From: JANQIV01 sp050117315
GTDB taxonomy: Bacteria; Bacteroidota; Ignavibacteria; Ignavibacteriales; Melioribacteraceae
Assembly (NCBI GenBank): GCA_050117315.1
Contig: JASFMY010000206.1
Location: forward strand, 1-5,801
DNA length: 5,801 nucleotides
Direction: 5' to 3'
The position numbers were made by a program, and so were the translations under genes. Below the pieces are notes generated by a model. The model ran no database searches. It was not told where the DNA came from and saw only the letters and a program-made list of their open reading frames with translations. Positions 1-4,712 of this stretch are shown one piece after another (the stretch's first letter is position 1; the number at the start of each line of letters is the position of its first letter).

Positions 1-779
1 ACAGTATCGGTACGAGGACTAACGCTTGCATCAAGTTTTAGTTTGTTTCCAGACAAGAATGTAACCGAACCATGGTAAGCTGCGTCACTATGGGCTGCAT
101 CTACTACTCCTGCCGACCACTGTAACATATGATCGCGAGACCCACTGTCATTATCTATTATATTGATCGCCATTCCAAACACATTTCCTTCTTCACGTGA
201 TACCATGTAACGGTCGTCTTCCATTTCATTTATGTAATCGAACGGTACCCGGAATTCCAATGCGTAACCGTCTGATGTTACCCGACGGGCAAAATCACTT
301 TCTGCTACTACTAAGTCGTTTCCGCTTGCATCTTCAAGGTGCCCTGAACGGTTCAGGTTGTCAACTCCATTTGAATCGGCATCTCCATAACCAAGAGCTG
401 TCAGTCTTAAATTTGATGTACCTGAGCCTGTGCCTGCACTAGGATCCGGATCAAATTTAATTTCAATTCCGTCGTTATACCATCTGTCTTGATCTATAAC
501 CATCATAGTATCGTCGGTAACCTCAAGGTAACAGTATAGGAAATCTTCATCCCATGCAAACCACACAAATCCGGAAACATCGTCATTGCTTGAAGGTTGA
601 GTACCGAGGTCTGTTGTAAAGCTTTCATATGGCATAAAGATATACCCGTCATCCGGGCCTGTTAACGTGCTGTAAAATGCATCTTTTTCTCCGTCAATGG
701 TTATTGAAAATTCTTGTGCCTGTGCAACTAGTGAAAAAAACAGAAAAGCAAAAAATGTACACAGTAAGAGTTTTTTCAT
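1..779 (-). CDS. Secreted CBM9-like carbohydrate-binding protein, C-terminus beyond window
   Basis: Seen: an open frame of 259 codons without a stop, starting with ATG at 779-777 and running off the left edge. Residues 1-21 form a signal peptide: two lysines, a Leu/Phe-rich core, then AQA before Gln22, a good signal peptidase I site. The mature part has the pattern of family 9 carbohydrate-binding (DOMON-like) domains: an opening strand IDGEKDAFY (28-36), WFAWDEDFLYCYLEVTDD (73-90), WYNDGIEIKFDP (100-111), GYALEFRVPF (171-180), and an N-I-I-D-N-D segment near 206-211 followed by WS at 221-222. Known: such modules bind glycans and often sit on exported enzymes or surface proteins of Bacteroidota. 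Inferred: an exported or surface-bound glycan-binding protein; any catalytic domain or type IX secretion tail would lie outside the window. The start is supported by the signal peptide and a strong ribosome binding site. No partner gene is visible. Confidence 0.85.
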   Translation of the reverse strand, partial: MKKLLLCTFFAFLFFSLVAQAQEFSITIDGEKDAFYSTLTGPDDGYIFMPYESFTTDLGTQPSSNDDVSGFVWFAWDEDFLYCYLEVTDDTMMVIDQDRWYNDGIEIKFDPDPSAGTGSGTSNLRLTALGYGDADSNGVDNLNRSGHLEDASGNDLVVAESDFARRVTSDGYALEFRVPFDYINEMEDDRYMVSREEGNVFGMAINIIDNDSGSRDHMLQWSAGVVDAAHSDAAYHGSVTFLSGNKLKLDASVSPRTDT

Positions 780-784
780 GACTC

Positions 785-790
785 CCTCCT
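785..790 (-). promoter_or_regulatory. Ribosome binding site of the CBM9-like gene
   Basis: On the minus strand AGGAGG lies five bases before the ATG at 779. It is a full Shine-Dalgarno match, notable because many Bacteroidota genes lack one, and it fixes the start of the signal-peptide reading frame. Confidence 0.75.
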
Positions 791-1168
791 ATCTTTTTTG
801 TTATTAAACAATAATTTGTGATATTTATTATTTGATTGATGCAACGGTTTAAGCTGCTTTGATGATTTGGTTGTTTATAATAACTATAATTTACTATACC
901 TAAAAGTTGTCTCATAAGATATGGGACTCACTTAATTGTTTTGCTTATGAAAATCAAATTCATACTTTTATTTGAGAAAGTACATAGAAAATATGGGTTT
1001 TTATTTGTACTTTATGACACTGCAAAATTTGTTTATTTTATTATGGTAATAACGAATATTCCGCATTTAAAATTTATTGATGTACCGTTTAGATCGCTTT
1101 ATACATATAATATTAACCGTGATTGTATTTTAAAAATGTATCCTAAAAATTCCTACCAATTTAAAAAT

Positions 1169-1193
1169 ATTTGAAAGAAAACATGTTTCAAAT
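1169..1193 (-). terminator. Possible AT-rich terminator hairpin
   Basis: ATTTGAAA and TTTCAAAT form a perfect 8-bp inverted repeat around a 9-nt loop. On the minus strand it is followed by ATTTTTAAATT. It could end transcription of the decayed gene at 1303-1614, but the stem is AT-rich and may equally be chance in such DNA. Confidence 0.3.
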
Positions 1194-1302
1194 GATAGGG
1201 GTATTTAATTATCAGGGATTCTTGATATTATATATTCATACTGTATACACAGATAACCAAAAATTTTTTTTCATTTTTAGGGAAAATTAATCTGGAGATT
1301 CG

Positions 1303-1614
1303 TAGGTAGTAATACCCGATAAGCCGATTATTCTCTAAAGCAGGAACAATTATCAAACCTTTTTCTTCAATATATTCAAAATCCGCATTATTAATTTTTT
1401 TCATCTCTTGTAATAAGTAATTCTTCTACTTGCCCACCGTGTGTAACTAAAAACAAATTTCCTTCATAGTGTGAAACCATGTAACCGTTTCCGCACTCTT
1501 TTATCCCGTAAATATCTGCTTTAGATATAAAATGGTCTCTGTAAGTTGGGCACAAATATTAGAAAGCCACAAAAGAATAAACGAGCAAGCCATAAAAATT
1601 CTTAGAATCTTCAT
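1303..1614 (-). pseudogene. Decayed secreted SMP-30/gluconolactonase-like beta-propeller gene
   Basis: Seen: ATG at 1614-1612 opens a signal peptide (MKILRIFMACSFILLW, ending NICAQ before LTE), but this frame stops at 1501. A second frame covers 1540-1391 and reads DHFISKADIYGIKECGNGYM, then VSHYEGNLFLVTHGGQVEEL, ending LITRDEKN and a stop. A third frame, from 1404, reads NNADFEYIEEKGLIIVPALE followed by NNRLIGYYYL. Removing one A from the seven-A run at 1395-1401 joins the last two frames exactly. Known: DGI..G.GYLVS..G, (N)ADFEYI and LLIVPTF-DNRV..Y are typical of the last blade of SMP-30/gluconolactonase/LRE-like proteins of Bacteroidota, which usually have close to 290 residues. Inferred: roughly 180 internal residues were lost between the signal peptide and the last blade, together with frame disruption. 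The family name is from pattern memory, without a search. Confidence 0.7.
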
Positions 1615-1908
1615 ATACTTTTTTACCCCATTTATTTTTGGTTTTTTGAATGTTATGATGCGAATATCCGGTTCTGTTGAGATTAAATATATAACTCCTT
1701 GTGATATATGACAATCATTTTTTGATTTCAAGATGCGTTTATATTTTTAAACTTTTATTTTTTTATCAAAAAGCAATGAATGATAGACGAATATTTTTTT
1801 GCCGAAGAAGTTTAAATATAGAATTTTCTTTAGTTTTTTTCTTCAAAAAAATTCAAGTGCCTCCCGCAAAGTAATTAAACCTAAAAGAGACACTCAAAAG
1901 GGAATTAT
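1615..1908. other. Intergenic stretch between the decayed gene and cysK
   Basis: No gene is supported. The frame of the signal peptide extends upstream to 1731 on the minus strand, but the added 39 residues precede the signal peptide and lack any motif, so ATG 1614 is the better start. The stretch is AT-rich with several T runs. Its one structured part is the possible cysK terminator at 1841-1894. Confidence 0.55.
1841..1894 (-). terminator. Possible terminator of the cysE-cysK operon
   Basis: Fifteen bases after the cysK stop, on the minus strand, AGTGTCTC (1894-1887) can pair with GAGGCACT (1863-1856), eight pairs including one G-T, around a 23-nt loop. A run of seven T follows within a few bases (1851-1845). 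The place and order fit an intrinsic terminator, but the loop is long and the stem imperfect. Confidence 0.4.
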
Positions 1909-2823
1909 TTAGTTAAACAATCCTTCAATCGAAAGATATCTTTCGCCGGTATCATAATTGAAACCCAAAATTGTAGAACCTTCTGGAATTTCAGGTAATT
2001 TTTTATTTATTGCTGCAAGAGTTGCTCCGGATGAAATTCCGCCGAACAAACCTTCTTCTTTTGCGGCTCTTTGTGCAAATTCAAAAGCCTCTTCTTTTTC
2101 AACCTGAATCGTCCCTTCTAAAATATTTGTATGCAGGTTGTCGGGAATAAACCCGGCCCCGATTCCCTGAATAGGATGCGGCCCCGGATCACCGCCGCTT
2201 ATTACAGGCGATAATGCAGGTTCAACAGCAAAGACTTTTAACTGCGGGAATTTCCCTTTTAATATTTCCGCAACACCGGTAATGTGCCCGCCTGTACCCA
2301 CCCCAGTAATTAAATAATCAATTCCCTCCGGAAAATCTTTTAAGATTTCTTGGGCGGTCTCCTTTTTGTGAATATCAATATTCGCCGGATTATCAAATTG
2401 AGAGGGTATCCACGAATTAGGAAATTCTTTTTGCAATTCTTCAGCTTTTGCAATAGCTCCTTTCATGCCTCCTTCTTTCGGGGTAAGTTCAAATTTTGCT
2501 CCGTAAGCTGCCATTAATTTTCTTCTTTCAACAGACATTGATTCTGGCATCACTAAAATCAATTTGTATCCTTTTACGGCGGCAACCATTGCAAGCCCAA
2601 CTCCCGTATTGCCGGAGGTAGGTTCTATAATTGTGCTACCTTTTTTCAGCACACCTTTTTTTTCAGCATCGTCAATCATCGAGAAAGCAATTCTATCTTT
2701 AATACTTCCGCCGGGATTTGCTTTCTCCAGTTTGATCCACACGTTATGCTCTTTACCAAATAGGTTGTTTATTTTAAGATGAGGCGTATTGCCGATTGTT
2801 TCCAATATATTTTGCACTTTCAT
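1909..2823 (-). CDS. cysK: Cysteine synthase A (O-acetylserine sulfhydrylase)
   Basis: Makes L-cysteine and acetate from O-acetyl-L-serine and sulfide, using pyridoxal phosphate, in the cytoplasm. Seen: 304 residues, within the usual 300-325 for the family, and intact. Near the N-terminus IGNTPHLKI (10-18) is the family signature start. NPGGSIKDR (36-44) carries the PLP-binding lysine K42. PTSGNTG (68-74) is the asparagine/substrate loop. GVGTGGH (174-180) is the PLP phosphate loop, with His in the place of the commoner Thr. IQGIGAGFIP (218-227) matches the loop near the active-site mouth, and GGISSGA (261-267) holds the serine that contacts the PLP ring nitrogen. It lies 35 nt after cysE in the same direction, so the two are very probably co-transcribed. 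A cystathionine beta-synthase is unlikely because there is no C-terminal CBS pair; CysM is less likely given the close match to CysK and the CysE tail. Confidence 0.96.
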   Translation of the reverse strand: MKVQNILETIGNTPHLKINNLFGKEHNVWIKLEKANPGGSIKDRIAFSMIDDAEKKGVLKKGSTIIEPTSGNTGVGLAMVAAVKGYKLILVMPESMSVERRKLMAAYGAKFELTPKEGGMKGAIAKAEELQKEFPNSWIPSQFDNPANIDIHKKETAQEILKDFPEGIDYLITGVGTGGHITGVAEILKGKFPQLKVFAVEPALSPVISGGDPGPHPIQGIGAGFIPDNLHTNILEGTIQVEKEEAFEFAQRAAKEEGLFGGISSGATLAAINKKLPEIPEGSTILGFNYDTGERYLSIEGLFN

Positions 2824-2830
2824 TTTAGTT

Positions 2831-2836
2831 CCTTTC
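2831..2836 (-). promoter_or_regulatory. Ribosome binding site of cysK
   Basis: On the minus strand GAAAGG ends seven bases before the cysK ATG (2823-2821), inside the 35-nt gap after cysE. The site lets cysK be translated from a shared transcript. No promoter is apparent in so short a gap. Confidence 0.55.
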
Positions 2837-2858
2837 TATTTGTTTATAAATGAAAATT

Positions 2859-3713
2859 TCAAATTACATAATCCAGCGATTCTTCATACTTGCCGCTTTT
2901 GCGAACTTTAACTTCGCTTTTGTGATAAACTATTGAATAAGGATTAACACTCTCAGTCAGCCAAACGTTGCCGCCGATAATGCTGTCGTGCCCGATGACT
3001 GTTTCGCCGCCAAGTATTACCGCCTGCGAATAAATAATAACATTATCTTCAATAGTAGGATGTCGTTTTTGCTTTGCAAGTTTTTTATCAACGCTAAGCG
3101 CCCCGAGGGTAACGCCCTGGTATAACTTAACACTATTCCCGATTCGTGTTGTTTCGCCTACTACCACACCGGTTCCGTGATCAATAAAAAAAGGACATCC
3201 TATATTTGCACCCGGATGAATATCAATTCCGGTTATCTGGTGCGCATATTCAGTTAATACCCTCGGAAGTACTGGAATTTCTAATCTGAACATTTCGTGT
3301 GCAACCCTATGTACAGCTATTGCATAGAAACCGGGATATGAAAGAATTACTTCGTCAATACTTTCGGATGCCGGATCCCCCTGGTTTATGAAATGTGCGT
3401 CTTTCCATAATGTTTCATTTATCTCTTGTAAAGAATCAAAAAACCTTTCGGCTGAAATGGTGCAGTAGTCATCGTCATTATTCATTGATTTTAAAATAAA
3501 TTTGAGATTCCTTTTAAGTAACTGCAGTTTGCTCTCAATTTCCAATTCATTATAATAAATCTGTTCGGAAAAATGCGGGAATAAAAGTTCAAACAAATCA
3601 TTAATGAATTTCTGACTTTCCCGTTTAACCGAGAAGCGGGACACATAACCGTGTCTTATTTGTAATAAACTTTTGGAAAATTGTTTTGCTCCAATATTAT
3701 TATTGGAAATCAT
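2859..3713 (-). CDS. cysE: Serine O-acetyltransferase, long form with CysK-docking tail
   Basis: Transfers the acetyl group of acetyl-CoA to L-serine, giving O-acetylserine, the committed step of cysteine synthesis. Seen: 284 residues from ATG 3713-3711. A frame four codons longer exists but would need TTG at 3725; I prefer ATG. Residues 1 to about 140 are the alpha-helical domain, with GDPAS (112-116) matching the RDPA stretch of E. coli CysE and PGFYAIAVHRVAH just after. From about 160 comes the left-handed beta-helix: GIDIHPGANIG with H166 in the place of catalytic His158 of E. coli, then IDHGTGVVVGET (H179), LYQGVTLGA and RHPTIEDNVII (H218). The C-terminus is DYVI. Known: the last isoleucine of such tails inserts into the CysK active site to build the cysteine synthase complex, and classical CysE is feedback-inhibited by cysteine. 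Inferred: it does this with the adjacent CysK. No promoter matching TAnnTTTG was found upstream. Confidence 0.94.
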   Translation of the reverse strand: MISNNNIGAKQFSKSLLQIRHGYVSRFSVKRESQKFINDLFELLFPHFSEQIYYNELEIESKLQLLKRNLKFILKSMNNDDDYCTISAERFFDSLQEINETLWKDAHFINQGDPASESIDEVILSYPGFYAIAVHRVAHEMFRLEIPVLPRVLTEYAHQITGIDIHPGANIGCPFFIDHGTGVVVGETTRIGNSVKLYQGVTLGALSVDKKLAKQKRHPTIEDNVIIYSQAVILGGETVIGHDSIIGGNVWLTESVNPYSIVYHKSEVKVRKSGKYEESLDYVI

Positions 3714-4144
3714 ATTATACCCCAAATAATTAATTTGAAAGATTATTTAAAAGATTTATCAAGGACGAGCTATGTAAGCTTTAACACATGCAGGTAGAAA
3801 AGTAGCGGAAATCGCTATTGTATGAAATTCGAACTGTATTTGAATTAAATATCATTTGTAATCTAAAATTTGCATCATTTAGAACGAATGATAATAAAAT
3901 TAATCCCCAAATGAAAATCATTAATTTGTAAAGTAACTGATAACAACAATGAAAAAGAATATTATATTTTTATTTCATCAAAAATAGATGAGCCCAAACA
4001 ATGATCGAGGAAAAAGTTTCTTCTTATACTTTTCTGATTAAAAAAACTGGATAATAACTTTCCTTTAAAGTCACCCGCCAAGTTGTTCAATATCATTTGC
4101 ATCAAAATAAATTTATAACCCTCTGTTTGAAATAAAAATTTCCC
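3714..4144. other. Intergenic region upstream of cysE
   Basis: No confident gene. The cysE promoter and leader must lie here, but no minus-strand TAnnTTTG is present. At 3761-3808 (plus) the sequence resembles the start of 16S rRNA: AGGACGA, then TTAACACATGCA followed by GGTAGA and AGTAGCGG, in the order and near the spacing of the rRNA. A small dyad, TAGCG GAAAT CGCTA, sits at 3803-3817. A 46-codon minus-strand frame at 3962-4102 has no motif and no clear ribosome binding site, so I do not call it. Confidence 0.5.
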
Positions 4145-4368
4145 CTATAAGATCTGTTTTCCTACTCGCATAAGACTTAGGTTCCTATTCATATATTAGT
4201 CGGTTCACTAGACATATATGAGTCTGCTTTCTACTCTTACGTGATCTTGTTCCCTACTCATTATGATCTCATTGGCTACTCTTATGTGATCTCGTCCCCT
4301 ACTCATATACGATCTCATTGACTACTCTTATATGACCTTTATTCCCGACTCTTCCCGGACTTAGACTC
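4145..4368. repeat. Tandem array of ten degenerate 23-bp units
   Basis: Ten head-to-tail units can be laid out with almost fixed length. On the plus strand they start at 4145, 4168, 4191, 4214, 4237, 4260, 4282, 4305, 4328 and 4352. The first five are 23 bp, then come 22, 23, 23, 24 and a cut-off last unit of 17. The plus consensus is roughly TATATGATCT, then about five variable bases, then CCCTACTC. The end block CTACTC is exact in six units and one or two changes away in the others; GATCT occurs in five. The central units (4237-4327) are the most alike. The period is not a multiple of three and no reading frame crosses the array, so it is not a protein repeat. There are no spacers, so it is not CRISPR. 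Function is unknown; an array of protein-binding sites or a minisatellite left by slippage are both possible. Confidence 0.8.
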
Positions 4369-4467
4369 GTTGTTTTGTTCTAAACTTAATTGAATAACAC
4401 TAAAAAATCAGCATAGAATATATAACCCGGTATGTTTACGGACTTGAGTTTGCAACAATATAAGCGC

Positions 4468-4516
4468 ACAGATTAGAAAATCCATGCTACATCTGTAATC
4501 CAGACTTTCTAGTCTG
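4468..4516. repeat. REP-like cluster of nested dyads
   Basis: CAGACT TTCT AGTCTG (4501-4516) is a perfect 6-bp hairpin with a 4-nt loop. Just left of it ACAGAT (4468-4473) pairs with ATCTGT (4491-4496), and the overlapping GATTA/TAATC (4471-4475 and 4496-4500) pair too. On the minus strand this reads as two related blocks, CAGACTAGAAAGTCTGGATT and a GGATTTTCTAATCTG block. Such adjacent dyads resemble the extragenic palindromes dispersed in Bacteroidota genomes, but copy number cannot be judged from one window. The minus-strand frame at 4408-4608 that crosses it shows no protein motif. Confidence 0.5.
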
Positions 4517-4561
4517 CGGAGTATATTTATTTTGAACAACGGGTTAAAATCAATGGTATGA

Positions 4562-4645
4562 ACCTCGGGGCAATTCGCCGTGGCGAACCGAACTATCTTC
4601 CGCCGCAACCTGCCCGCCTTCTCCCGACGAGTCGCATAGGCGTCA
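4562..4645. other. GC-rich non-coding block beside the insertion sequence
   Basis: This block is much richer in G and C than everything around it. It contains the palindrome TTCGCC GT GGCGAA (4574-4587) and several CCGCC/CCCGCC runs. It stops abruptly at the A-run near 4650. No gene is seen in either strand. It may be part of a dispersed repeat shared with the dyads at 4468-4516, cut by or next to the insertion sequence. Confidence 0.45.
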
Positions 4646-4677
4646 ACTTAAAAAAGGGCTATTTGCTTCAAAAATAG

Positions 4678-4685
4678 TAAATTTG
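4678..4685 (+). promoter_or_regulatory. Candidate -7 promoter element TAnnTTTG of the transposase gene
   Basis: TAAATTTG matches the Bacteroidota -7 consensus TAnnTTTG exactly, 27 bases before the ATG. A transcript from it would start near 4692, downstream of the 5' hairpin arm. The nearest upstream TTTG (4662-4665) is only 12 bases away, too close for the usual -33 element, so the promoter is incomplete by consensus. Confidence 0.4.
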
Positions 4686-4700
4686 TTTAGCCAAAACCAA

Positions 4701-4705
4701 AAGGA
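4701..4705 (+). promoter_or_regulatory. Ribosome binding site of the transposase
   Basis: AAGGA ends seven bases before ATG 4713 and supports that start. It lies at the edge of the loop of the 4658-4727 hairpin, with its final A in the inner stem. Confidence 0.55.
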
Positions 4706-4712
4706 CTATTCA

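Larger units (their letters stand above)
780..1302. other. AT-rich intergenic stretch, no supported gene
   Basis: I see no gene here. The frame at 941-1174 (plus) would start at TTG 941 or ATG 947. It lacks a ribosome binding site, has no recognisable motif, and its Phe/Ile/Lys/Tyr-rich composition is that of translated AT-rich DNA. The only structure is the inverted repeat at 1169-1193. The part from 1228 to 1302 still carries an open frame continuing the SMP-30-like remnant, but it does not look like protein beyond about 1303. No match to TAnnTTTG was found on the minus strand ahead of the CBM9-like gene. Confidence 0.6.

Noticed and set aside
197..442. Plus-strand frame of 81 codons
   Set aside because: It is antisense to the CBM9-like gene, whose domain pattern is clear.
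694..915. Minus-strand frame of 73 codons overlapping the start of the CBM9-like gene
   Set aside because: Its second half is a frame-shifted reading of the signal peptide region, and its first half is non-coding leader.
941..1174. Plus-strand frame of 77 codons
   Set aside because: It starts at TTG (ATG at 947), has no ribosome binding site, no motif, and the composition of translated AT-rich DNA.
3803..3817. Small dyad TAGCG GAAAT CGCTA considered as a terminator
   Set aside because: It has only five firm pairs, no T-run on the plus strand, and no gene ending nearby on the minus strand.
3962..4102. Minus-strand frame of 46 codons starting MQMILNNLAGDF
   Set aside because: It is short, without a clear ribosome binding site or a known motif. 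The upstream frame is closed by a stop near the array, and a chance frame is likely.
4145..4368. Array considered as CRISPR
   Set aside because: The units are contiguous with no spacers, and at 23 bp the repeats are degenerate throughout.
4408..4608. Minus-strand frame of 66 codons
   Set aside because: It crosses the palindromic cluster and part of the GC-rich block, so its residues follow from repeats rather than from protein selection.
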